This document shows positions 24,204 through 35,010 of a stretch of 64,000 nucleotides of DNA, piece by piece. A program made the position numbers and the translations under genes. How positions within the stretch are numbered: position 1 is the first letter of the stretch; each line of letters begins with the position of its first letter. The notes beneath the pieces are model-generated. The model searched no databases. It worked only from the letters and a program-made list of their open reading frames with translations, and was not told the DNA's origin. This stretch comes from Flammula alnicola (taxonomy: Eukaryota; Basidiomycota; Agaricomycetes; Agaricales; Strophariaceae), in NCBI GenBank assembly GCA_015499995.1, contig JADNRV010000115.1, positions 62,001 to 126,000 on the forward strand, in the 5' to 3' direction.

Positions 24204-26942
24204 ATGTTTCCGAGAGGGGGAAACCTCCTCATCAATGGGGGTGTATTTAATCATATCGAGGGGAATATGAATACAGGCGCCCAGATTGCGGACAAGGGTC
24301 AGCCCATTATTGTCTCTCGAATACCATGCTAACCGCTCGGCTACACTAGGCATAGAACTTCTCAAATCCAAGGTAGTCCCAGGAGCATTCCATACCGCCG
24401 ATGAAAACTACGATGCTCCCAAATGTCATCCAAACACCCGAGTCGCCATCCTCGACGAAATAATGGCATGGCTTGATGATGCCAACGACACTCGCCGTGC
24501 GATGTGGATGCGTGGTGCTGCTGGAGCTGGCAAGTCAGCGATAGCACGGACGATAGCACAGATGTGTGAGGAGCAAGGTCGAATGTCTTCGACTTTCTTC
24601 TTTTCAAGGACATCGGGCGATATCAGGCGAAGTGACGAGAAACACCTAGTGGCAACTCTCGTATACCAGATGATGGAACATATTCCGGAAACTCGAAATG
24701 ATATTTCCACGGCAATGCTCAACAACGAGTTCATTTTCGATTTAGCACTGGATGTACAGATCGACAGACTCATCGTGGCTCCCCTTTCTCGCCTCTCTGA
24801 ATTATCTTCCGCTCAAACTCTTCCCAAGATCATTATCATCGATGGTCTAGACGAGTGTCACCACAAAGCCGCGCAGGACGCCATTGTGAAGGGATTCGTG
24901 GCAGCCCTCGGGCGGATGGACCACAATTTCCCACATAAACTGCTCATTGCGAGTCGGCCTGAACAGAATATCCAGTCTGCGTTTGGCGATCGCGACCTTT
25001 CTCCCTTCCTCCGGGAACTACCACTAGACAACTCTTGGAAGCCCGATGATGATATTCGAACATTCCTTGTCGAAAACTTGGCCAAAATTAGAGACACGCA
25101 TCCTCTCCGGAATGTCATTCCCGCAGATTGGCCTGCTCCCTGCGATATCGATAAACTCGTCGAGAAATCGTCCGGCCAATTTATCTATGCTGCTACAGTT
25201 AGCAAGTATATCAAATCGCCTCGGCAGCATCCCGTCGAGAGCTTGCGAATCATCGTCGAGCTTGTGAAAGATCCGAAAAATCGACCATACGCGGAACTCG
25301 ATGCATTATACACCTATATTTTCGCAAGCACCGAGGATTCTGATCTCGTTCTCCAAATCCTCCGCGTTCACCTCATGTCGGTGGTAACACCCGTTGTGAA
25401 ATTGCCAGTGAACGAGATTCACTTCATTGGGCGCTTGCTTAATCTCGGAGTGGGCAATGTCAAACTCGCTTTAACTGACCTTTCATCAATAGTGGAAATT
25501 CAAAGCTCGCAGGTCCAGTTCCTTCATGCCTCTCTTTCGGACTTCTTGCTAGATGAAACCCGTGCCGGAAGATTTTACGCTAATAGCAACGGTATTTGTG
25601 TCCCTCTTTTCCATCATTGCATCCTCTACATCGCAGAACGTAAGTGTTGGGACCAGATTTACAGCACAATTGACAAGCTTTCCATCTCCAGTACACGAAT
25701 TTGACAAGGGCCACTCCTACGTTACGTTAGCCGATTTCGATGGTCCTGGACATTTCGCAGAGAGCATTCGAGAGGCTACGTCGGAAATTCATGACGCCTT
25801 TTCTGACTTCGATATGAAAGCTTCTTTAAAGGCTGCCTCCAAGTTACGAGGTATGCTTATACCCATGGCAAGTTTTCTCCGATTTATTTTACGGGAGGTA
25901 TTTCTGTGTCATTTCTGTCCTGCTTGGTCAAACTCTTTTTTCATGCAGTTACTTTTCAGCACAAAAAATCATCCTCATTTCAAACACCCCATATCCCATT
26001 GAAGGGTGTCAGTCAACTTCAGGAATGGATATCGGATCAACTGCAAAAACTTCCATTAGACAGTCTAGACATTACCAGGTACGCTCTTAGAAGCTCCTCC
26101 GATGGGCCGGATTATCTAACACTTCCATGTTAACAACCACCTCGAAAGCGATACCTTTGCAAAGGTCCTCGACGATCCCGAACTGTGTTTCTATTGGTCT
26201 TTGATGTCTCGGCCAGAGCTCACTGCTTTCTTTTGCGACGTCAAATTATTAGGGGTATTGGCAATGAGTGGAAATAAATATGCATATGCGGCGCATTATT
26301 GTTGCCATTTTATATTTAACGCCTATTCAGTGTACGTCTGTCCAATTTCTCCTTAGCATTTGCGCTCACAGCCTGAGTTATTAGTGAAGAGGACGAGAAA
26401 GTCAGGGCGCACATTATGGATCTCTCTGCGAGATGCGCGCCCTACTTCCTTAAGAAGGCAGCACCTCGGTTGGACGTTTATCTCTCTCTTCAAAAAATTA
26501 TCGGGTTCAATTCAATCCACAAGGATTTACGCCAAGTCTCTTCCCCATACACGTACCGAATTCGTCTGGTTTCTCACCTTGAGTCCCATTTCCGCCAAAA
26601 ATTCCATTCCATTTTTCATACCGTGGAAAGGAGGGTTGAATGGATGAACTCTCTTGTAGATTATATGGCAAAGGTAGGGCGACAACTGTCAGTCTACAAG
26701 GACACATTCTGACTACAAATTGTGGGTAGACACACGAAGCTTTCCCTTCCTTGCGAGGACAAAGCTGGTCCAATATCCAGGACGAGCGACGAACAGTTCA
26801 GGGAACGGCAGAGCCTGCATACCATCCCAAGTCAAGATCCAACAGTCCGATATCCAACGCCGGTGCATTGCAAGCACGGCCGCGCCACTGGTATTCGCAA
26901 GTCAAGTTCAAGATTTCACAACGGATGGTGCGAAGGCAATAG
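24204..26942 (+). CDS. NACHT NLR protein, copy A (3' end altered)
   Basis: Exons 24204-24297, 24350-25639, 25692-25897, 25960-26078 and 26149-26329 join in frame. Exon 1 begins MFPRGGNLLINGGVFNHIEGN. Exon 2 has Walker A GAAGAGKSAIA, Walker B IIIIDGLDEC and the SRPEQNIQ sensor region of fungal NACHT STAND ATPases, proteins that oligomerise on ligand sensing and trigger cell-death effectors. In exon 6 one G is missing (CCTGAGTT where C and E have CCTGAGGTT, near 26374), so the predicted protein ends at 26647 (~726 aa) in a different frame. The old last exon (26730-26942) remains open but has lost an internal ~190-nt segment. The acceptor of exon 5 has shifted 12 nt because the ancestral AG reads AA. 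Strand is opposite to B-E. The core may still be functional. Confidence 0.78.
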
Positions 26943-27487
26943 AAATTGAATTCGGAAGATTACGCTATATTGTATTGCTACGAGTTGTGAATTCACTAAA
27001 CGTAGGAGTGCCAGCGTGTGGTCAAACACCGTCATGATAGCGTTTGTCATGCAAACAAGAGACTCAAAGCGAGCGAGTATAGCAGAGCAAACTTCACATA
27101 CACACCGAGAGAATATAAATAAAAATTCCAACGCCTGTGATGAAGCTGAAGGAAGACGGAAGTCGGTCGCCAAGAGGACGGTCGCGAAACCAAGAGTGTC
27201 CGGAGGATGGTCTAACCAGCGGGTAGAACGAAGGAAGGAGAGGATAAAAGGACGCCAGCTCCGCTCCGTTGTACGAAGCATGGGTCAAGGTGGAGGCGAG
27301 CGGTATCGCGAGGATGAATTGGTGAGCATGTGATGGAAATCACGGTAAGGACACGGGTACTGAGGGAGATGCAAAGGTTGTCCAGCGAGGGAAGACATCT
27401 GTGACCGCAATGCTGGTTGTAACGAGAGACTGAACGTGGAGAGATAATACGGGAAGGATGGTGTGGTAAGGTTGCCGATATTGGCAG
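26943..27487. other. 3' flank of NLR A
   Basis: The first ~120 bp match the 3' flanks of the other NLR copies (CTACGAGTTTGTGAATTC-type block). The rest has no recognisable gene. Confidence 0.35.
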
Positions 27488-27625
27488 TTATATTTCGAGC
27501 ATTCGAGCATAGCTACGAATAGTTATCGATGTCGTTGACGTCGCAGGCGCTGCTAGTGAAGGTACTGAGGTCACTGTCGCTGCTGATACTCCGCCCCGTT
27601 CCCAAGGTTTTGGTGGATATATCAT
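27488..27625 (-). pseudogene. Duplicated 5' stub of PEX13
   Basis: From the ATG at 27625 the frame reads MIYPPKPWERGGVSAATVTS and about 15 further PEX13-like residues, then leaves the homology near 27519 and stops at 27488 (45 codons). The matching segment in the true gene is 22307-22411. It has no membrane region or SH3 domain, so it cannot replace PEX13. It lies head-to-head with repeat R2 exactly as PEX13 lies next to R1. Confidence 0.75.
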
Positions 27626-29640
27626 GGTCTTGGGAGAAAAAAGCTTCCAACGTCGTTGGAGGTTGCGGAAGAAGAGGTCGTGTGACATGTGACATGTAAC
27701 TGGCCCCGGTAATGTGAGTACCGGTCCGGGTGAGATACGTCACAACCCGCCTGCCAAGCCATGTTCAACAACTTGTTCTGCTCCTTGACTCTTGAGTAGC
27801 TTGAGTACTTGAGTCCTTCACCGACAAACTGATTATTCTTCCTTGTACTCATGCTAAGCGTATAGACTCGCACCAGACTAAGCACATTCAAGTTTTCATG
27901 CTTCTCAACGTTTTCTCTCTTCTCGTCCTTGTCTCCTCCCTGGCAATATTTTATAAATGTTCGCGAGTATCTGACCGAGCATGCAGACAACGACATTTCG
28001 AAGGTTGCTCGTCGCAAAGCCTCATTTACATTCGTTCTCCAACTCTAATGCTAGGATTTCTTCCCCGGGAATTATTGCAAGATCACCATTCTTTCCCAGG
28101 TATGTTCGCCCCCTAAGTACGTCTTTTCTTCCTCTAATATCTTTACTAGACAATGAAGCGCCTTCTGTAATTCAAACAACAACTCTTGCTTGACAAATGA
28201 GTCAGATCTGCTGCTCGTGCTCGTGTTCCTCCATAGCTCATAGCCATCTCCTCTCTGCATCGTCAAATCCTTCTGTCTCTCCGTCTCCGTCTATTTTGAA
28301 CGCGCTTCGCAGCCTAGATCCAATATTCTGTTTGTTAGCGCACACCTAGGTGGAAGATGTCCGCAGAGGCCTCGTTCAGGCCAAGTAGGTTTCAATTTGG
28401 GATTTTGGAGGGGCTGGCAAGTCGAAACAGGTGACGAAGGACCCACAACAAGGAGAGAGTGTGCGAATGGGATATGAGCCTGCCACAGAACGCAGGGCGT
28501 CGCCCATTCGACGACTGGTATAACGGTGTCGAGACTGTCTCGTCGTCCAAAAGTCAGTCTCTTTCTCGATTTTTAGCCTTGATTTTTACCTGAAATTCTG
28601 CCTAGTTACCCATCTCCAGTTTCGGTCAGAGCATTCTATATGTAAAATACAATCTCAATCTGCCGGCGACATGTGTGTGCCATTTCCACCCCCATCACTG
28701 TACGCTTCTCGGTTCCTGCGCATCTCGTCTATGTTTCGAATCTTCGTTGTTCGCTCCTTCACCGTTGCTGGCCGTTCCTCCTCGTATCTTCTTTCCTCCT
28801 TCGGTCGTTGCACGTCCAAATCTATTCACTGACACCATTACACCCACAGGCTCTCGGCTTAAGACCAACAAATCCGAGTCTTCAGGAACCCGTTTCGACC
28901 CTCCCACTCCTCCACAACCGCTGTCCGAGGCATCGGGCTTTCTTTATCATCGCACGCGTCCAATACCAATATTACCAACCTTACATGAGCCAGCTACTCG
29001 GACACCCATCGTTCCTTAAGACGAGAAATTCGTTTTCGCAGCCTGTGACTCGCGGAAAAAATTGGGCCACGTACAAGGAATAAGTTGACGAAATCAAGCC
29101 TTGCTCAACAACTCCGTACTCCTGTACTCTTGCCCCTCTCCAGCTCCAGATCCGCGAAAAGGACGCCTACTGGATGTCATTCGGCACATTGTTCATCTGC
29201 TCCTTCGTGGACTACGCGAGCGGGTTGGAAAGGTGACTGCCGTCGGCGGAGAACTTGGGCGGGTTAGTTCGATTCGATCTGGATGATGAGGCTGGGATGA
29301 GCACGACGGAGGAAAGGTTGGAGATGGACTCCTCGGCTTCCTTTCATTGCTCCAATGCGACCAGCGAGATCATACTGGTGTGTTTGTCTAGTTGTTGATG
29401 TATCGTGGATCTGGGCAGAGAGTGGCGGTTTCAGGTGTGGACTGCGCGAGGACTGGGATGGTGAGTAGGACATCGAGTGTTCAGATACATGTACGGAAAA
29501 TCATGTGGATATTGAGCATACTGCATATACTTTTCTGAGATGTGTCGTCCACTGGTTGACTTCTTGGGCCAACTTGGTTGCTGAGAATTTGAATTCCTTT
29601 CAGCTTGCTTCCTTCTTGGAAAACGCCGGCACGTTTCCCG
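27519..29640 (+). repeat. Dispersed repeat R2 including PEX13 stub and shared promoter
   Basis: Copy of the R1 locus. Left part 27519-27895 matches 22307-22695. Relative to R1, 36 bases containing the NLR start codon and motif are deleted at about 27870 (ACTAA followed directly by GCACATTC). 27985-28320 matches R3 at 48420-48780 (NLR-II body). 28445-29640 matches R1 22840-23850, with an additional segment at 29080-29270 also present in R3. No intact gene can be read. Confidence 0.65.
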
Positions 29641-29964
29641 TCGTTTCCTCTTCAGGATTGCATCTCCTCTAGGGCTTGTTGGGGTCATCCAAGAACTGAT
29701 ATTCTGCTGAATGGTTTTCATGGTGTCTTTCTTTGGATGAATTAGGACACATTTTCTTCATTATGCTTCAGCCTTTTCGGTTTCTTTCTTCCGAAAAGGC
29801 TCACTTTGAGTCTCTTGTGGGCCGTTTGCATTACAAAACGCTATCACGACAGTGTTTGACTACACGCTGACACTTCTACGTTTAAAGAATTCATAAACTC
29901 GTAGCAATACAATACAGCGTAGTCTTCCTAATCCAATTTCTATCGCCTTTGCTGCATCATCCAT

Positions 29965-30302
29965 TTTGAAACTTGAACTTGACTTGCGAACAGTGCCGCG
30001 GCCGTGCCTGCAACGCGCTAGCGTTAGACATCGGACTGTTTGATCTCGACTTGGGATGGCATGGGCGCTCCGCCGTTTCCGGTACTGTTCGTCGCTCGTC
30101 CTTGACAATCACAGTGGTTTGCGTCTCCTGGGAAAGCGTCGAGCTCGCTTGTCTCGTAAAGGTACCTGGATGAGTGGTGGGTTGTGCTTATCCCATGCAG
30201 CCACGCATGGTGAGTCTTGCTCGTTCTCTTCAGAAGCCAGATCTCGCTCATCCGGGACATGGGCCGAGCATTGTTCTCGCAGGGACGGGAATGTTTCATG
30301 TG
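29965..30302 (-). pseudogene. Relic of the last exon of NLR B
   Basis: Beyond the stop of copy B, the conserved last exon of the family is still recognisable (ETFPSLREQCSAHV, then ENEQDSPCVAAWDKHNPP), but a small deletion near 30115 changes the frame and brings a stop after RRKPL. It is a non-coding leftover of the longer ancestral reading frame. Confidence 0.6.
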
Positions 30303-30393
30303 TCTACCCACCATTTGTAATCAGAATGTGTCCTTGGAGACTGACAGTTGTTGCCCTACCTTTGCCATATAATCTACAAGAGAGTTCGTCCAT

Positions 30394-32854
30394 TCAACCC
30401 ATGTTTTCACGGTAAAAAAGAAGGAAATGAATTTTGGCGGAAACGGGACTCAAGGTGAGAAACCAGGTGAGTTCGGTACTCATATGAGGAAGAGACTTGG
30501 CGTACATCCTTTTGCATTGAACTGAACCCGAAACCTTTTTGAAGGGTGAGATAAACATCGAACCGAGGGGCTGCATTCTTAAGGAAACATGGCGCGCATC
30601 TCGCAGAGAGCTCCACGTTGCGCTTCCTGGCTTCCCGACTCTGTTCACTAATAACCTCAGGCCGTCAGTGGGAATGCTAAGGAGAAACTGGACAGACTTA
30701 CACTGATAGGGGGCTAAATATAAAATGGCAACAATAAAGGGCAGCATATGCGAACCTATCTCCATTCATTGCCGATTCCCCTAATAGTTTGACGTCGCAA
30801 AACAAAGCAGTGAGCTCTGGCAGAGACATCAAGGACCAATAGAAATGCAGTTCGGGATCGTCAAGGACCTTTGCAAAAGGATCGCTTTCGAGATAGCTAT
30901 TAGTGTGGGAGTGTTAGACAATCCGGCCAATCAGAGCAGTTCATAAGAGCGTACTTGGGAATGGCCATGTCTAACGGAAGCTTTTGTAGTTGATCCGATA
31001 TCCATTCCTGAAGTTGACCGATAACCTTCAATGGGATAGGGGGTGTTCGAAATGAGGATGATTTTCTATGCTGAAAAGTAACTGAATGAAAAAGAGGTTG
31101 ACCAAGCAGGACAGAAATGACGTATAAATACCTCCCGTAAAATGAATCTGAGAAAACTTGCCATATTCCTACGTTTAACGTTGGACTTGATTAATCCACC
31201 TCCGAACTTGGAGGCGACCTTTAAAGAGGCTTTTATATCAAAATCGGAAAAGGCGGCATGAATCTCTGAGGGAGCCTCTCGAATGCTCTCCGCGAAATGT
31301 CCAAAAACATTGTTGAAGATAACGTAAGAGTGGCCCCCGGGGAATTTGTCTATTGGAGATGTGGAAAGCTCGTCAATTGTGCTGTCAATCTGGTCCCAAC
31401 ACTTACATTCTGAGATGCAGAGGAGGCAACGGCAGAAAAGATGGACACAAATGCTGTTGCTATTAGCGTAAAATCGTCCGGCACGGGTCTCATCCAGCAA
31501 GAAGTCCGGAAGAGAGGCATGAAGGAACTTGATCTGTGAGCTTGTAATTTCCACTATTGACGAAATGTCAGTTAAAGCAAGTTTGACTTTTCCCGCTCCG
31601 AGATCAAGCAAGCGCCCAATGAAATCAATCTCGTCAATTCGCGAGTCGACAATGGGCGTTACCACTGGCATAAGATGAATGCGGAGGATTTGGAGAACGA
31701 GATCAGAATCCTCGGTGCTTGCAAAAATATAGGTGTATAATGCATCGAGTTCTGCATATGGTCGATTTTTGGGATCTTTGACAAGCTCGATGATGGTTCG
31801 CAAGCTCTCGAGAGGATGCTGCCGAGGCGATTTGATGTACTTGCTAACCGTAGCAGCATAGATGAATTGGCCGGACGATTTTTTGACGAGTTTATCGATA
31901 TCGCAGGGGGGAGGCCAATCTAAGGGAATGATATTCCGGAGAGGATGCGTGTCTCTAATTTTGGCCAAATTGTCGACGAGGAATCTTCGAATATCATTAT
32001 CGGGCTTCCAAGAGTCGTCTAGTGGTAGTTGCCGGAGGAAGGGAGAAAGGTCGCGATCGCCACAAGCGGACTGGATATTCTGTTCAGGCCGACTCGCAAT
32101 GAGCAGTTTATGTGGGAGGTTATGGTTTATCCGCGCGATGGCTGCTACGAACGCGTTCACAATGGCATTCTGTGCATCCTTGTTGTGACACTCATCCAGA
32201 CCATCAATGATAATGAGCTTGGGAAGGATTGAGATGGAGCATGATTCAGAGAGTTGCGCTAGGGGAGTGACGATCAATTTATAGATCTGTGCGTCCAGTC
32301 CCAAATCGAAGATGAACCGATTGCTGAGCAGTGCTGTCGATATACGCTGTCGGATTTCTGGTATATTTTCTGCCATCTGGTATGCAAGAGTCGCCACCAA
32401 GTATCTCTCATCGCTTCGTCTAACGTCGCTCGCCGTCCTTGAGAAAAAGAACGAAGCAGAGAGTCGGCCTTGTTCGTCGCACATCTGAGCAATCGTTCGT
32501 GCGATCGCTGATTTGCCAGCTCCAGCAGCGCCGCGCATCCACATCGCACGATGAGTGTCGTTGGTATCATCAAGCCATGCCATTATTTCGTCTAGGATGG
32601 CGACTCGGGTGTTTGGATGACATTTGGGAGCATCGTAGTTTTCATCGGCGGTATGGAATGCTCCTGCGACAACCTTGGATATGAGAAGTTCTATGCCTAG
32701 TGTAGCGGACAGGTTAGTATGGTATTCGGAAGACAATAATATTAATGGGAGGCTGACCCTTGTCCGCAATAGGCTGGGCGCCTACGTTCAGATTCCCCTC
32801 GATATGATGAAATACACCCCCGTTGATGAGGAGGTTGCTCCCTCTCGAGAACAT
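30394..32854 (-). CDS. NACHT NLR protein, copy B (shortened C-terminus)
   Basis: Exon 1 32854-32758 (MFSRGSNLLINGGVFHHIEGN), exon 2 32696-31407 with Walker A GAAGAGKS, Walker B IIIDGLDEC and SRPEQNIQ, exon 3 31349-31132, exon 4 31070-30955, exon 5 30896-30702 or -30704. The usual exon-6 acceptor CACAG reads GACGG here, so the upstream acceptor CTTAG is used and the frame VIPTDGLRLLVNRVGK runs to a stop at 30394 (~735 aa). In the alternative frame used by D a TGA follows at once. The ATG at 32854 is the first in the frame and coincides with the motif start in A and C. It is divergent from a small gene starting at 33134, 279 bp away. Exon 2 is 1,290 nt, as in A, C and E. Confidence 0.78.
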
Positions 32855-32984
32855 ATGAATTGGGTTAACGTATGAGTCCAATACAAGGACAAGGACGGAG
32901 GTTCCTTCTTGATGAATATGATAAGTTTCAATCAGAGGCAAGTTGAAGGTGCGATGATTCGGATGAACTTGCTGACTTGCGGGT

Positions 32985-32990
32985 CACGTG
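32985..32990. promoter_or_regulatory. CACGTG in a conserved block upstream of NLR B
   Basis: CACGTG lies about 130 bp upstream of the B start, inside a block (TTTCAT.GACGCACGTGACCC on the minus strand) also found upstream of C (CACGTG at 46294-46299) and, as CACATG, of A. Its retention in paralogues suggests a promoter element of the bHLH/bZIP-binding E-box type; the factor is unknown. Confidence 0.4.
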
Positions 32991-33133
32991 CGTCGATGAA
33001 ATTGGACCTCACCGTCGAATCTATCCTTGCCTTTTGCCATCGCCTGCGACCCTAACCGCACGGCTTCCCAGCTCGACGCGCATCTTTGGCGAGCATATCC
33101 GAGAGCAGGTCAGATTTGCTCCACCGATACTCA

Positions 33134-33736
33134 ATGGCTACCACACGCGAAGTATACCTTATCACCTTCAAGGTACCCAGAGCCCGCGATCATTGGGGAC
33201 TGTTTTTCCCATCCACCATATCCCCGGTATGTTGTGCCCCGTCTTTTCCCACTTGCACTCTCATAACGATAATTTTTGTGTCGGAATAGAACCAGCGCAA
33301 GATTCTCCAAGTCAATGGGGCTCCGCAATTAGGCTACAAACACGAAGTTGAACATTATTGGGACAAGAGCTTGATCAGGACCCCTTTTACACTCCATCTC
33401 CTCGGCGAGACTGACGCCGCCAGCATCGTTGATGCGCCAGTGACTGATCCGAATAACATCCCTATGCTCGTCGTGGATGAACTCAACAGGGCCGATAGTT
33501 TCGAAAATTGTGCGAACCGCCATCCACCTCCCAGAATTGCCTCGGGTATGATTCCGACAGGCACTGTCTCTCAAGTAACACTCGCCCTATGGAGGGATAT
33601 TCCTGGCATGAGGCGATGCCAGGAGTGGACCAGCGACTTTATTGACGACCTGGTCAAGCAGGGGCTTTTGCCCGCATCTGCTCTGGAGGTACGCGATGCT
33701 GTAAGGGCTGCCCGCATCATGCCACCTGAGGCCTGA
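33134..33736 (+). CDS. Small DUF6914-like fungal protein
   Basis: Exons 33134-33226 and 33290-33736 with a 63-nt phase-0 intron (GTATGT...GAATAG) give 179 aa. The start MATTREVYLITFKVPRARDHWGLFFP and the later CQEWTSDFIDDLVKQGLLP resemble the small fungal family in which an N-terminal HWG/HWA strand is followed by a C-terminal NCQDW-type helix (DUF6914-like). The biochemical function of that family is unknown. No signal peptide or membrane segment is present. It shares a 279-bp divergent promoter region with NLR B. Confidence 0.6.
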
Positions 33737-33939
33737 GAATCTATCTGTAACTTACTCTAAATGGTCCTTACTCACCAATGCGGGCCGTTTCTTTCCAAGA
33801 CATCCGTTGTTACGTCAAATTATGCATACCCGTTCTGTCCTCTTGCATTTGTAGCCCCTGAACCACAGAGAATTCATTCTGTGTGAGCCATACACATACA
33901 CCGTAAAGTTTAAATAGCTCGAGAGAGAGGACCGGCAGA

Positions 33940-34424
33940 CATTCTTTGGTGGTCAGCCTTATAGATTATTTGATAGAGGTAGGAGGGCTATTGTTAGCTT
34001 CCAAAGACACGTACTGACCAGAATTAGACAGGCGAAGCATTCCCTTCTCTGGGCGAACAGGGCTTTGCCCGTGTCCAAGATGGCGAGCCAGATACGGTGT
34101 CTGACCAGAACGAGCAAGATTCGGCACCTACATGGGCCGAACAAAAAAACCCACCGCTCATGCAGGGCAAGCAAGACGCGCCTTTACAAGACGAGCAAGG
34201 CCCAGCACTTTCACAGGAGAGGCAAAAGGTGGTGGTTGTCCAGGACGAAGGACGAACAGTCTAAGATGCAACGCAGCGCGTCCACGATCCCAAGTCGAGA
34301 ACAGACAGTCCAATAACTGTCGCCGCTAGTGCGTTGCAGGTGCAGCGGCGTACACGATATTCTGGAGTCAAGTTCAAGTCCAGGATTCCGATTCCGAAAC
34401 GGACGATGCAGCAAAGGCGATAAA
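33940..34424 (+). pseudogene. 3'-end relic of another NLR gene
   Basis: SLIDYLIE followed by GTAGGAGG at ~33960-33980 matches the end of NLR exon 6 (LVDYMAK with donor GTAGGG). After an intron-like stretch the last-exon frame follows: VQDGEPDTVSDQNEQDSA, then PPLMQ, LSQERQKVVVVQDEGRTV, a TAA near 34262, then PKSRTDSPITVAASALQ. The region upstream contains no NACHT. It is therefore a decayed 3' fragment on the plus strand, pointing to at least one more former NLR here. Confidence 0.65.
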
Positions 34425-35010
34425 GATTTGAAGATTATCCTAGATATTGTATTACTATCGGGTCGTGAATTCCCTAAATGTAGGGGTGTAAGCACGCAGC
34501 CATTGGGATACGAAACCTTTGGACTTTGCTCGTACCCGCGAGGTACTGGATCAGAACGTGCCGACCACTTCGTAATAACCACGTCTCGCCAAGCAGATAA
34601 GCCACAAATCTACACTTCATAGTAGAACATTGACACATTCAGTGCGGCGGCGCACATTCTTCCTCAAGGCTGCTGGTTTTGTCGTCTATTCGCCCCCTTT
34701 TTGTCACATCTCCAGAGTCGTTAGGTCAGCGAATTAACCCAACGATTCGCCCCTATTTTGCAAGCACATTACGACGAAATCTATATTTATGACATGATTG
34801 TGAGTACTCTGGTGCGAGGAGAGCTGGTAGATGAGGAATTAGCGTTAATACGAAGTGGGTCATGAGGTCCAGTAGAGAACGGAGGTATGTAAGAGGGCGG
34901 TTCGGAAGAAGGAAAAGCAAGAGAAGTGTTCATGAAGCAGAAAAGCATGTCCGATTGTGTCCAAGGTAAAGCGCCACAAAAAACCGTCCAGCAGGGTATT
35001 AGTTCTAGGA
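34425..35010. other. Intergenic
   Basis: No gene recognised. The first ~60 bp continue the NLR-type 3' flank (CGTGAATTCCCTAAATGTAG block). Confidence 0.35.
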
